64,000 bases of DNA from Parapristionchus giblindavisi (GCA_943737045.1 CALSFV010000248.1:248001-312000); one strand, 5' to 3'; positions 32,671 through 45,120 are shown, numbered from the stretch's first letter. The notes: generated from the letters alone by a model not told the origin. Program-made: numbers and translations.

Positions 32671-35600
32671 CTACATCTTGACTACCGTACTCTTCCGATT
32701 ATTGATTGAATCAGGCTCGTCCCCCTCGGATATTGTGTCAGAGACCACCTGAGAGATCAAAGATCAAAAATAAAAGATCAACGATCAGTAACAAATACTT
32801 ATTGATCATTAATAAATAAATTTACTTATTACTAAAACGTTAACAATGAATTCCAGAGTTCGATAAACAAACGACTTAGAGTTCAAAGATCAAAGATCAA
32901 AGATCAGACCTGGTGAGGGTTCGCTACGGAGTGCGGGGCAACAAAATAAATGTCCTCATCCGATGATTTCTGCTTGCGGACGTAGTCCTTTAATGTAAAA
33001 AGTTATTGATTACATTTTTCACTGATATGTCGAATTTTCGCTAAAATACATTATACTAATGAGAGGCAATAACAGCGCACTGATTTTTTGAAGAAAAAAA
33101 TTTCTCGAAACCAACCCTTCGCAAGCTATCGTCGAACTTGATACTGTTGCCGTGAGAGTCTTCGAAGATGACGCGGCGGGTGACATCGGAATGGTTGGCC
33201 AACTCCATCGAGATGATGCCATCGATATCTGAGATTGTATCGTTGACAAACTGCTTGCCGACAATCCTGGCGTCACAAGCGTAGGTGGAGGATTTTAGGC
33301 AAACGCCACCGACTTCGGTTCTGACGTCTCGTTCGTCGGTAAAAGTTCATGGATACCCATGCTGTTCAGGGATCAAGTTTGCCCCTTTTACAATGATTTA
33401 ATTTGTGAATCTCCATTTTTATGTCATTTCCATTTTGCACCCTACCTCCGTTAGTGTATGCAGTTTTCTCCAATGAGTAGGGCTCAGCCAGGGACGCCGA
33501 CGATTTCTTCGAACCGAGAGCACTGTAAAGAATTGTACAACATTATTTATTTTAAATAATAATAATAATAATAAACAGAGATCAAAGATCAAACTACGAA
33601 CACGGCGGAGACGCGACGTTGGTTCAGCCGTTGTCTCGCGCTCGGACTGTGAGGATCTTCGGATACCTGAAGCAAAGATCATAGATTTAACCCTATTTAT
33701 TTACTATTTAAAAGATCAAAGATCAACGATCAAAGATTAAACCTCGTCGAGATCAGCGAGAGGGAACATCTCAACTTCGGTGATGTCATCGCGGAGTCTA
33801 ACAAAAATAAATTTCCATATTTACTAGTGGTCGAATGCATGAACAACGGAAAACCGTTTTCCGGGAAAATGTGACGTCATTAGCGTAGGCGGAGGATTTT
33901 TTGGAAAACGATAATGACGTCACATTTTCTGGAAAAAGGTTTTCCTTTGTTCATGCATACGGCCACAGTTTAAAATTGTTAATTCGACCAATTTTTTTAA
34001 TGTTTTTAATCGTTTCTCATTTTTTCCATCTTTTTCTCTTTTAATCTCGACTAGATTGGCCGGTCGACCGAAACTATTCTAGAAATATATCCGAATAAAC
34101 AACACTAATTAATACTGAGCGTATAAAAATCACTTGTTTTATTTGTACGAGACCGTACGCGATGACTATTTCCTGTTTGCATAGTTCAGAAATATTTTTT
34201 CAAATATCAAATCTGCGCGGCGAAGGTCAGACGGGATAGGTGTGAGGAAGTGGAGAGGAAATCGAGAGTTAGGCGAGAGAATGCATGCGCCCGTTGTCTT
34301 GGTATTTACGTACAGGACCATGTGGTACCTCTGCTGGGAGTGGGAGTTTGACTTACACTTTGGCCCGTGCCGTCGATCCCTCTTGCACGCTGACTTGCCT
34401 GCTGCCGGTAGCGTAGAGTGGCTGTAAACAAGAAGATTCCCAGTTAGGGTGCAGTTCAGGCTTACACGGTCGGTATTATTAGCATAAATATAGATATCTC
34501 TAAACAGTCAAGAGCGTTACTCCCGAAAGTGGTTTTGGGCGTTCTCTTTCGCGCGGCTCGATTAAGCAGGAAACCTCTTCTCCCCTGGTTAGAAAAGAGG
34601 CAAGTTGGTAATGCATTGTTACATTTACCTTACGTGCCTACGCAGTAATGCTGTGTTCAGAACTTGGAAAATGCAAGAAAATGCGGAAAATGGTGTTCAA
34701 AAGTTCAGGTGGAAAATGCTCGAAAATGCTCGATTTTGGATCGAAAAAGATGGTTTTATACACTTTAAAAGCGTTGAACCTCGTTGTTTCATGGAAAACA
34801 GCGAAATTAGGTCATTTATAAAGTATGCTGCTGAAATAAATATCGTATGATCCTTTTAAGAGCACTTTAAGCCGAAAATCAACGAAAATGCTGCGAAAAA
34901 TCAACCTAGCGAGTCCATATTTAAAAATATCACTTATCATCAATAATATGCGTCCATAACACTGTTTGCGACCAATAAACGTTGATACTAACAAAAAACC
35001 ATTAAAATTTGCTTAAAATCCTCGAAAATTAGCATTTTCAGAGCATTTTCCGGCTGAACTTCTGAACAGCATTTTCCGCATTTTCGAGCATTTTCCAGGT
35101 TCTGAACACTGCATAACCCCCCCCCCCTCTCCCCCGCGTCTTCGTCGTTACGACGGAGGTTACAGCGTAGGAATGTAAAGCAAATGTAACTATGCATAAG
35201 CGCTTCAAAATCATATCACAAAAATCACGGGCCGATGAGCTAATCTGATACTATTTTTTAACCTTGTAAAAGCATCAAGATAAGCTATCAAACAGGAAAG
35301 AAAACCTTGATGCCAAGATTCTCCCAGAATTCATCGCGAACGAGATCAGGCGTGGTCTCGTATCCTTCGTCCACGATGGTCAGACCGATCTAAAAATTAA
35401 AGATCAAAGATCAACGATCAAAGATTAAAATCGTCGATTGCCGGATTCCAAATTTTACCTATTGACCTAATTTTACCTATACAATCGAAAAGTCAAATGT
35501 TTAAAATATCGAAAAACCAATAAGAGTTGAATATGTTGATTATGATATGATATGAATATGATGATTATGATGAATATGATGACTTCGATGATTAAAACGC

Positions 35601-38600
35601 ACTCTCCCTAACAGCGGAGGAGCAACGGCATAGAGAGGGCGCAAGGTTTCAAAATCGTCCTATACCGTTCATATTTGGTTAGAGTCCCTAGGGGTGGGAT
35701 ACACTTCAGCTAATTTGTTCATTGATTAGAAGGCAAACCCGAGCTAATTTCACTCACCGTTCTGACAACGCTCTGTCGAAGAAAAAAGCGAGAAAGCGTG
35801 ACAAGAGCAGAAAGAGAGTTTTAAATTAGCTCGAGGTGTTTCAAATAAGCTTAAAGAGTTACAAATTACGCCTGGTCTTTAAAATTAGCTCGGAGGGTAG
35901 CAAATTAGCCCGGGGAGTTGCAAATTACCCCAGGGTGTACCTTTAACTAACCCTGAGGTTTCTGTCAATCAACCAATTGCACTCGAAATCGTCATCGTCT
36001 TCTCCCATCGGATTCAGCATAGCCTCGGCTACCTTTAAATGACATATTTGGGCTGGAGCCAAGAAGAAATTGGCACTGCGCCAATATTTGACATATTTGA
36101 CATTTTTTATAACTATGTATTTTAATAAATTTACATTTTAAGTGCATGCAAACCTATACTTGTGAATCTGTTGATATCATTGATTTATTTAATTTAATAC
36201 TTTGAACCATCCTATGTAGAATATGAACTGGAGTGATGACATCAAAGGAAAGTAGGTGTCGAGATAATCCTAAAAGCAATCGATTTTTTTCCATTTTCTC
36301 GTTTGCTGTAATGTAAAAAAAATTAGTTTATTCAAAAGAATTTGTTTGTTTCGAGCATCATGCAGCAAATTGTCTGCATGATGTCTAACAAGGGAAGCAA
36401 AAGTTGCGACGAAAACGATTCTGAAAGCGACCTATATGGGTTGTTAGGGTTGAGGGGGAGACCGCCAAAACTGTTTTCAAAAGTTGCCAACCTGTTCTAC
36501 CAATCGATATTCTCAAGCAACATATTTCGAAATATGCGCCGCTAAAATACCATAACTCTATGTTCAATGAAGCAACACATTTCAAACTTGGCAGGGATAT
36601 TAGCCCACGAGTGATGCAAAACCTGGCCGAGAATGAGCTCGATCGGTTGAATTTTGATAAATTTTGAAGTTACAAGATATTTACAAGAAGTCTAAAAAGT
36701 TAAAATGATTTGCTGTGGGACTAAAAGAGCATCGATAGCTATTCTATTATAGGGATCATATTTTGTCTTCATGATAATTGTCGTGGCAGAGTCTAAGCCT
36801 AATCGGACAAATTCAGACAATTTCGAAAAAAGCGTGAAACTGGTTTCTACCATCTTTCTTCAATTATAACTTTTCCCGAAGAACACGAAATTTCATGAAA
36901 CTCTAGTATATTGTCGTCTACTATATAGAAAACATCTGGCTTTTAAATAGAATAGAATTTAACCTGAGCAGGTATTGCCTGTACCTCTAAAAATAAGAAA
37001 AAAATAAATTTTCGAAATTTCACAGAATTCAACTCATCGAGCTCATTCTCGGCCAGGTTATGCATCAATCGTTGGATATTATCTCTGTCAAGTTTAAAAC
37101 CTGCATCTTCATTGAACACATATTATAGTAATGGCATTTTATCTTTAAAAAATATTGATTGAAAAAATGAACAGGTTGGAACTTGTTTTAAAAAAAAAAC
37201 AGTTTTTGCGGTCTCCCCCTCAGCCCTAGCGACCGATATGGGTCGCTTTCAGAATCGTTTCCGACGCAACTGGTGCTTCCCTTGTAAGAATTCCAAAATA
37301 ATATTGAAAAACATATTTCCATACATCGCCGTCGACATACTGCCTGCTGAAGATTGTAAGGAGGAAATACCTGCAATCTGCGATCTTTGATCTTTGATCT
37401 TTGCTTACTGGATTATTTTTGCCATTTGGCTGTCCCGTATATTTGAATTTTAGGATGAATCGGGGTTATCGTAAATGCTCATGACGTGCTTTCACATAGA
37501 CGAGAGATCCTTTGATCGTAGTCATATCGTATTCTTATAAATTTGATCTTTGATCTTTGATTTGATCTTTGATCTTTGATCTTTAGTCCATATTCCAGCT
37601 TACGTATGCACTGCCAGGAACACCAGCTGGGGGTACATCACGGGCAGCGGCACCCAGTCGTAGTTTCGCAGCGTCGCCATCATGGTGCGAAAGTTCTTGA
37701 TCTCCTGATAATTGATCTTTGATCTTTGATCTTTGATCTTTGTGGATCACATACCTCGATCACTTTTGCCGCTCTATATTCACTATCAATGAGCCCCTTT
37801 CGTCGTGCCATGTTTGTGAGAGACATAGCCCACTGAAAGTTAACTTTGATCTTTGATCTTTGAAAGTTGATCTTTGATCTTTCACAGTCGAATTTAAATT
37901 TTTTTATTGATCTTTGATCTTTACAAGTTGATCTTTGATCTTTCACAGTCGAATTTTAATTTTGAGATTGATCTTTGATCTTTACAAGTTGATCTTTGAT
38001 CTTTCACAGTCGAATTTTAATTTTGAGATTGATCTTTGATCTTTAAAAGTTGTTCTTTGACTTGCCTGGAATGGCATCCAATGCTTCGCAAAGCCATCCT
38101 CAATACTCTCGAAGATCTCCTTCTCGTGAGGTAGCATGATTCCTGCAAGAATTTCAATATATCGAAGGCGACGTTTCCTAACGCTATGCACCACCACACC
38201 ATATCACTCTAAAACGTTATTCGACATTTCCCAAGGCACACTATAACACTCACTACCCACGACGACCGTATCCAGTGTCGGAAAGCGCTTCTTCACCTGC
38301 ATCGAGATATCGCGGAAGACGATCGTCTGTGAGAGCACGCAGTACCTGAAAATGTTCTACATGATTTATCTTAGACTTTCAGAAATTGCTAAATGCAGTA
38401 AGTAATACTTACTGAGTATAGAGGTTCACTGTCTAGCACCTATGTTCGAAATAGTGAATCTCGCCCCTACTAGTTAACACTTTTGATTTACTAATATCTA
38501 ATTATAAGAGTACATTTGCATGTTCAACCATGATCAATTTCTAATTCATCTTTGCTAAATACAGTAAGAACAACATTTACCCTTGCTAAGCAGAGTAAGT

Positions 38601-41090
38601 ACAGCATTTGCCCATGCTAAATACAGTAAGTACAGAATTCATCCTTGCGCAGTAAGTTCACATACCGTACGATGTTTCTTCGGATCATTCGTGCCTCGAC
38701 GGTCTGACCCTTGATGTGAGCCGCGGCCATGAGTGAAACACTGTAAGTATTGATCATTATTTTTTTTAAAAATTGAATATTATGCATATTATATATTATA
38801 TATTATTTTATTGAGCATTATAATAATATTGAATATTGAATACTATATTGAATATTATTATGCATTGAATATGCTCTCTCGTTTTCCTCTTTTCCCCGCT
38901 CATATTCCCCCGATGCCATAAAGTGCACGACCATTCATCAGTCCCGTAGCGCAGTGGTAAAAGTGTTCACTAGTTAGCGTAGCGTCGCGGGTTCAAAACC
39001 TACCGCAGAACTTATCAAAATGTCGCTGATAATTGTAATGTCTTTCCGAAGATCGCCCCAAATATGTGTGTATTTACTTTCGATAGTCATCATTCTCATG
39101 TGCTTTCATGTTTAAACGTCTCTACAAACACCTTGCACAACAGTAATGGGGGGAGCAATGGGCAAGTGGAGGTTTGACATCATATTCAGACGTGTATAAC
39201 AACTTTTAGTGTCGGTGCAAATGACATTTCGAATGAGACATTAACGTGATCTTTTGAATCGTGAGTATTGATAAGAGAGACTATCTGTCTCATTGTCGGT
39301 GAACATGTATTTTGGCTTATGGCTTGACACTTGGCCAAAAAGTGATATGAACCGATCGCACCCTAATCATGCACAGCTATCGGGTGCCATGAGGTGGCAG
39401 ACAGAGAGAATGTCACTTGAGCCAGATAGTCTCTCATAAAAGTCAAATTCCATGCACAGTTTCGCATATTGCAGAGCTGTCATGGATTTTCTTGTTAATC
39501 GTTATTTTTTCAAATTATTTTAGAGAGATTTTTTACAGTCATGTTAAAAGTGCTGAAAAATAGCGAAGTTCAAAAGAAAAGAAAGGAAAAGAAAAGAGGA
39601 GAAAGAGTGTGTAAAGCGAGAAGTGTTTTCTTTACTTTTCATTTATTTTCGATACTTTTGCACAGAGCATTACTTATCCAGAATTCCTATGTTCGTGAAG
39701 ATGGAGCCCCATCGATCCACTACGATGGAGACGAAGAAACCTGCAAAGATCAAAGATCAAAGATCACAGCGTTTCGAGAACGGAAAGATACAGAGAGTTT
39801 GCAAAAGTGAGAGAGGTGGTTAGCAGAACTTTTATCTAAATTACAGACATTAAAATATAATTCACCAACTGCATACTTAAATTTAATTTAATTTAAAAAA
39901 ATAAAATGAGTAAAAATATAAATTACCAAGCATGAAATCAAGAGGAATGTACTTTGTCTTCGTGTCGATGTCCTTCGAAAAGGCCGCAAAAGCACTGAAA
40001 AATGCTCGTCTTTCGTTACATTTCGTGTGGCATGTCCCTGTCAGTCGTTAAAGGGAGCGCGCTACCTCACTCAATGGCCTCTTCATTGCACACACTATTT
40101 CACTGTTCTCTAACAACGAGAAAGCATTGCGCGTCGAAGAGACCATTAAGAGAGGTTCGCGTCTTATAATCTACGGGACAAGATCATCATGATGTGATTA
40201 TGCAATTAATTCCTCATGTTATTGTTATGTGGAAAACTGTAGTGTGATCAGGAAATGTCGTCCGGTGATTACACCATACACAGAGATCACATAAAACAAT
40301 GTTGGGGCGTGGTTAGGCGTGGTGTGGAATTCAGGCAATAAGAATAATCACAATTTTGTGGTACTTTTGGTTGGCGATAAGAGATCGGAAAATGAATCAC
40401 TGCATGAGCTAAATAGGAAAATGTAAAGTTCGAAGTAAATATATTAGTTCGCATAGAAGGAAAAGAAAGTAGGAAACGAAAAGAAGAATATTTTTTTCGA
40501 TTTCTATTGACTCAAGGCCAGTCTTGACGTAATATGAAAGGAAATAGTGAGTTCTAAATAATTTATTTTTCAATTAAAAAAAAGCGATGCGCTAAACAGC
40601 GGAAGACCGCCTTGGAGAAAAAGGTTTTGTGACTTGATAAGCGCACTTTTTGTGCTGCAAGATCTAATAGTTATGTTTTTGCGATTATCATTGTTTTGCT
40701 TCGAGCTAGAAAAAAGTCAACGATATATTTATCTCACAATTTTTTCTTTACGTTCCGCCGCTGCCTCCCAAGGATTATTATACTACCGAACAGCAAAACA
40801 TCGACACATTTAAAAATTAATTACGAAAAAAATATCGACTAACGCTTTCGCATCAGGCGGAAGAACAAATCGATAAATTACTGTAACGATGAGAAACGCT
40901 GTTAACCATATGAGGTACTCTTTCCAGATCGCTTTCCATATACTGCCTTTCCATCTGTAATCTTTGATCTTTGATCTTTGGACTTTGATCTTTGAACTCT
41001 AGTGCCGTCGCTGAATACGTACCTCGCTAAGATTTTAAAAATTGAGAACGAGTTGGAATTTGATACGGATAAAGTGTAGTCAACGGTCAT
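32671..41090 (-). CDS. Bestrophin-family chloride channel, about 20 exons
   Basis: Exons: 41090-41023, 40954-40825, 39994-39927, 39740-39674, 38740-38666, 38345-38257, 38142-38066, 37832-37755, 37704-37604, 37370-37325, 36269-36201, 36032-35952, 35389-35306, 34421-34357, 33797-33743, 33666-33598, 33522-33446, 33266-33116, 32987-32910, 32748-32671 (about 530 residues). Diagnostic text: [12 protein letters not shown] at the start, [78 protein letters not shown], then [11 protein letters not shown], the calcium-clasp acidic cluster of bestrophins, and [16 protein letters not shown]. The tail (about 200 residues) is hydrophilic and not conserved. Exon 7 has a GC donor (CAG|GCAAGT). Two junctions are not resolved: exon 2/3 (phase 0 to 2; a second acceptor at 39972 would fit) and exons 16-18 (33506 is an alternative acceptor for exon 17). 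Introns carry several transposons and TTTGATC arrays. Role: membrane anion conductance; the exact paralogue is uncertain. Confidence 0.9.
33835..33958. repeat. 124-bp hairpin MITE in a bestrophin intron
   Basis: ATGCATGAACAACGGAAAAC to GTTTTCCTTTGTTCATGCAT with inner TGACGTCATT/AATGACGTCA. A related fragment (GCGTAGGTGGAGGATTTT) abuts the acceptor of exon 18 near 33285. Confidence 0.8.
34125..34285. repeat. Partial mariner-like MITE in a bestrophin intron
   Basis: TA followed by CTGAGCGTATAAAAATCACT and then text shared with 13169-13393; the far end is missing. Confidence 0.65.
34613..35195. mobile_element. 583-bp fold-back element in a bestrophin intron
   Basis: TGCATTGTTACATTT to AAATGTAACTATGCA, then CCTACGCAGTAA and GT(G)TTCAGAACxTGGAAAATGC mirrored on the right. 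GAAAATGC units fill both arms. A C-tract (about 35116-35124) interrupts the right arm. Confidence 0.75.
35734..35850. repeat. Hairpin MITE, AGCTAATTT family
   Basis: GGCAAACCCGAGCTAATTTC to AAATTAGCTCGAGGTGTTTC, followed by three further TTAGC(T/C)CGG echoes to 35940. Confidence 0.7.
36389..37284. mobile_element. 896-bp fold-back element in a bestrophin intron
   Basis: Arms 36389-36690 and about 36990-37284 are inverted, sharing CAAGGGAAGC, GAAAACGATTCTGAAAGCGA, GAGGGGGAGACCGC and AACCTGGCCGAGAATGAGCT. TAA lies immediately outside each end, compatible with a 3-bp target duplication. No transposase ORF. It sits between the exons ending RQYVDGD and starting DYLDTYF. Confidence 0.75.
37845..38060. 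repeat. TTTGATC heptamer array in a bestrophin intron
   Basis: (TTGATCT)n blocks inside about 60-bp units containing TCACAGTCGAATTT(T)AA(A/T)TTT; three units in tandem. This is the densest of many TTTGATC patches beside exons in both 27.2-42.8 kb genes. Confidence 0.85.
38941..39012 (+). pseudogene. tRNA-like sequence in a bestrophin intron
   Basis: CCCGTAGCGCAGTGGTAAAA resembles an A box and CGCGGGTTCAAAACC a B box. The acceptor stem does not pair. It is similar to the head of the SINE at 1420. Confidence 0.45.
40048..40171. repeat. MITE, TTTAAAGGGAGCG family
   Basis: TTAAAGGGAGCGCGCTACCT with CTAACAACGAGAAAGC centre; in bestrophin intron 2. Confidence 0.7.
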
Positions 41091-41844
41091 CCGCTGAAAA
41101 TAATATGAAATAAAAAATACTAATCATAACAATAAAAATCAATATATAAACAATAATCGGTTAATCAGAAAATAATCAATATTCGATTGATCATTAAATA
41201 ATCAATAATCAATAGATCAGTGTATAATCAACAATCGATTAATTCACGGAATATGTGCATGGTGAGAAAAAGAGTCGAGAGATGTAGTTAGTAAAATTTG
41301 CCAACAGAGTACACTTCGAAACAAGCCACTATTCCAATGTATTAGCAAAATAATAATTTAACCAATCTGCATAATTTATATAATGTAGCTGTTCTGTCTT
41401 TTATTTGATTTCTCTATGAAGTTAGATTATTGTACAACATGGGGCTTGTCTCATATGAATAGAACACGGAATGCAACATGTTCATAAGGGATCGAAAGAT
41501 CGCAGAAAATCCAAACAATGGCATGAAAGATCTTCAAAAACCGGAATGATTGTTAAACAGTACCCATCGCAAACTATGTGGTGATAAAATCTTCGAAAAG
41601 TAGATGGAAAAGTGAAAAGTAGTGTTAATTTGCAATTGTAAAATCAAAAGAAAAGTAGATACTCTAATACACGAAAATTCTCGAAAAAAATGATATCAGC
41701 GCAAATTATCCTCGTTTTATCATTAACATTATCACACTTTTGAGACGAGAACAAGATAAGATGCCCCTTTGAAGTAGCCGATAACAGCACAAAGCTCGCT
41801 CAGGACAATAACATAGGTGCACAACGAAGGATAATTAAATTGGT
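41091..41844. other. Region upstream of the bestrophin gene
   Basis: AT-rich with ATCAATAATC runs; the promoter presumably lies here but no TATA motif stands out. Confidence 0.45.
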
Positions 41845-41964
41845 TAAAGGCACACCCCAAGCTAATTTTACTCTCCACATTTGCAACACTCTCTCGCAGA
41901 CAAAGAAAGCGAGCGAATGTGGCCAGAGTAGAGATTTTCGAATTAGCTTGTGGTGTAGCTTTAA
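41845..41964. repeat. Hairpin MITE, AGCTAATTT family, TTAA ends
   Basis: TTAAAGGCACACCCCAAGCT to TTAGCTTGTGGTGTAGCTTTAA: TTAA on both sides. Confidence 0.75.
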
Positions 41965-42309
41965 GGAAATGACGACATATATGAGCTACATGATCAATGA
42001 CTGCACTGAGAGAGACGTTGAAATTGTTTAGCAACAGCAAAAAACGATGGTCGAAATTATCTTAAAGATGGAGTCCCTCGAATGTAAAAAAAACTGAACT
42101 TATCCTATTTTCAAAATTTCGAGCCTTTGCCTGCACCATCAAGCATGATTCATTCTTGATTCTAGCGATCAATATGCTGAATTAGCATAAAATAATTTAT
42201 GTACAGTACGCAGGATAACTTTTGAAATCTTTCTATCTTCACTATTTGTTCACGGAAATAGTTGTGGGACTCCACATTTAATCTTTGTTCCAAAGCTGTT
42301 TATAGAAAT

Positions 42310-42958
42310 CTAACTCATTAATTCACCAGTGTTCATTTATGTTCCAATATTTGCATGTATACGCACTCAGACTTTATAATAACGATTGCATAGTTTAATC
42401 TTAGATTAACTACAAACATCACATAATTTTACTACAAAGATAACATGAAAAAATGTAACATGGAAAGATAAGAATACGGCGGCATACAAGCCATAATACC
42501 CGAGAGACAGATTTCTCTTGATTATCGATAGATTGATTTATTATGCCCATTATCGATTAATTGTCCTTATTGACTACCGTACTCTTCCGATAATTGATTG
42601 AATCAGGCTCCTCCGCCTCGGATATTGTGTCAGAGACCACCTGAGAGATCAAAGATCAAAGATCAACGATGATAAACTCGTATTTATGATTCGAGATGCC
42701 CATATGATAAGCATTGGACAAGCTACTGATTGTGACAGATTTTAGAGATGCCAATGTTCAAATCGAGTAATTAGAGTTCAAAGATCAAAGATCAAAGTTC
42801 AAGGATCAGACCTGATGAGGGTTCGCTACGGAGTGCGAGGCAGCAAAATGAATGTCCGCTTCTGACTATTTGTGCTTGCGGACGTGGTCCTACAATGTAA
42901 CAAAATTAATGAAATGATGAGACATTATAAATTACCTATTCCATCTCTATCTACTATA
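42310..42958 (-). pseudogene. Copy of the bestrophin tail and ET-gene 3' end
   Basis: Matches 32420-32995: the ET-gene downstream text (ATTTATG, CAATATTTGCATGTA), then a bestrophin last exon (about 42645-42596, [14 protein letters not shown]) and the penultimate exon (about 42893-42817). The penultimate exon has an in-frame TAG after DHVRKHK. The rest of the gene is absent, so this is a partial segmental duplicate. It shares its stop and the following flank with the copy at 63388-64000. Confidence 0.85.
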
Positions 42959-43264
42959 AGTATTTAGTTGAACTCTTCTCTCTCTCCCCAATTCCTACCA
43001 CCCACTTTCCCGATTCTCTTATTCACTTATTTATTCTTCGTTTCAAATGTTGTCACATCTTTATTGGATGTATGATAAATAAATAAATAAATAAATATAA
43101 GAAATTGGAAGCTTTAGGATTACGGTAGATTACGCTAGGTCAAAGGGCTGGTCATATTTATGACTGATGCCATATGAAAGCGGACAGATACGTAATGGAA
43201 AACTATCACGATTTATTTACTTACTCACCGAAATACGAGTAATATGTGGATGGATAAACATATT

Positions 43265-44040
43265 AGACGTATAATGTTGACGAGGGATACTGTAGTCGAG
43301 GGGTACTGTAGTCGAGGGGTACTGTATTCGCTTGATAATGTAATCGACGGATACTGTAGTCGAAGTATACTGTAATCGAGGGATACTGTATTCGCTTGAT
43401 ACTGTAATCGACGGATACTGTAATCGAGGGATACTGTATTCGCTTGATACTGTGATCGACGGATACTGTATTCGAAGTATACTGTAGTCGAGGGGCACTG
43501 TAATCGCTTGATACTGTAATCGACGGATACTGTATTCGAAGTATACTGCAGTCGAGGGGCACTGTAATCGCTTGATACTGTAATCGACGGACACTGTAGT
43601 CGAAGTATACTGTAGTCGAGGGGCACTGTAATCGCTTGATACTGTAATCGACGGATACTGTAGTCGAAGTATACTGTAATCGAGGGATACTGTATTCGCT
43701 TGATACTGTAAACGACGGATACTGTAATCGAAGTATACTGTAGTCGAGGGGCACTGTAAACGCTTGATACTGTAATCGACGGATACTGTAGTCGAAGTAT
43801 ACTGTAATCGAGGGACACTGTAATCGCTTGGTACTGTAACCGACGGATACTGTAGTCGAAGAATGCTGTAATCGAGGGATACTGTATTCGCTTGATACTG
43901 TAATCGTAGGATACTGTAATCGAGGGATACTGTATTCGCTTGATACTGTAATCGACGGATACTGTAGTCGAAGTATACTGTAGTCGAGGGACACTGTAAT
44001 CGCTTGGTACTGTAATCGACGGATACTGTAGTCGATAATA
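43265..44040 (+). repeat. 16-bp minisatellite with 64-bp higher-order unit
   Basis: Units of the form CGANGGATACTGTANT; the order CGCTTGAT.., CGACGGAT.., CGAAGTAT.., CGAGGGAT.. recurs about every 64 bp. All three minus-strand frames stay open for 197-290 codons, because the unit has no minus-strand stop and 16 is not a multiple of 3. These are not protein genes. Confidence 0.92.
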
Positions 44041-44149
44041 TTAGCTTCTGTGAGTGCAAATGGTAATATAATTTATCGCATTGACACATTCAAACTGCAA
44101 TGGTGAGAGTTGGAAAGTTGACCCTTCTTCATCTTCTTCTCTCATTGTC

Positions 44150-45120
44150 AGTAAGATAGATCACTCTCCCTTCCCTGTCTATCTCCTAATCAATCAATAA
44201 TCATTGATTGGTCCCTTCCTTCCTTCCCATCATCACTTCTCTCTTTTTTCACTCTTTCGTCGTTTTGCTGCCCCTTTCTTTACCCATTGTTTATTTATCA
44301 TTAACATATTTACTTCTAACCTTTTGCACATGTCTATATTTTGCCAGTTTTAACGGCACATCCCGAGCTCATTTGAATCTCTCCGCTCTGGTCACACTCT
44401 CTCGCTTTCTTTATCTTCGAGAGAGCGTCGCCTCTCCCTCTCTGCTTCTCCTTCTCAACCTCTACCCCCCCCCCCCCTTCTCCCTCTTTACCTCTACCTC
44501 TCTCTACAAGCATATCGACAGACTTTTGACATCACTTTGTCTGACTTCACATTTCTATAACGATTCCCTTCTTTCTCTTCTCCTCTAGGGTAGATCACTC
44601 TCCCTTCCCTGCCTATCTCCAAATCAATCAATAATCATTGATTGGTCCCTTCCTCCCTTCCCAACATTACTTCTCTCCTTTTCTTTTCACTGTTTTAGAC
44701 ACTAGCGTCGTTTTGCTGCAACTTGACGTCCCTTTTTATTTATTTACTATAAACATATTTATTTTTTCCTCATTTCGCGCACTATCCTTGTACTCTCCCT
44801 CAGGCTCTCCCTCTCTCCCTCTCTCCCTCTCGCTCTCCCTCTCTCCCTCTCGCTCTCCCTCTCTCCCTCTCGCTCTCCCTCTCTACCTCACTACCTCTCT
44901 ACCTCTCTACTTCTCTTCCTCTCTACCTCTCTACCTCTCTACATCTCCCTCTCCCTCTCTACCTCTCGCTCTCCCTCTCTACCTCTCTATCTCTCTCCCT
45001 CTCGCTCTCCATCTCTACCTCTCTTCCACTCTTCCTCTCTTCCTCTCTTCCTCTCTTCCTCTCTTCCTCTCTTCCTCTCTTCCTCTCTATCTTTCTCCCT
45101 CTCTTTTCTGTTTATCTTTG
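44150..45120 (+). repeat. CT-rich low-complexity tract with a short duplicate
   Basis: GTAGATCACTCTCCCTTCCC and AATCAATCAATAATCATTGA occur at about 44155 and 44590. From 44800 it is CCCTCTCTACCTCT repeats. An AGCTAATTT MITE fragment is at 44351-44430. No gene. Confidence 0.8.

Noticed and set aside
36342..36545. 67-codon ORF next to bestrophin exons
   Set aside because: It lies in the arm of a fold-back element that is repeated inverted at 37284; bestrophin exons splice around it.
43265..44040. Regular array considered as a CRISPR
   Set aside because: Units are continuous with no unique spacers and no cas genes; the DNA is eukaryotic.
43217..44089. 290-, 243- and 197-codon minus-strand ORFs
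   Set aside because: All three frames are open because the 16-bp repeat lacks stops; no splice or start context.
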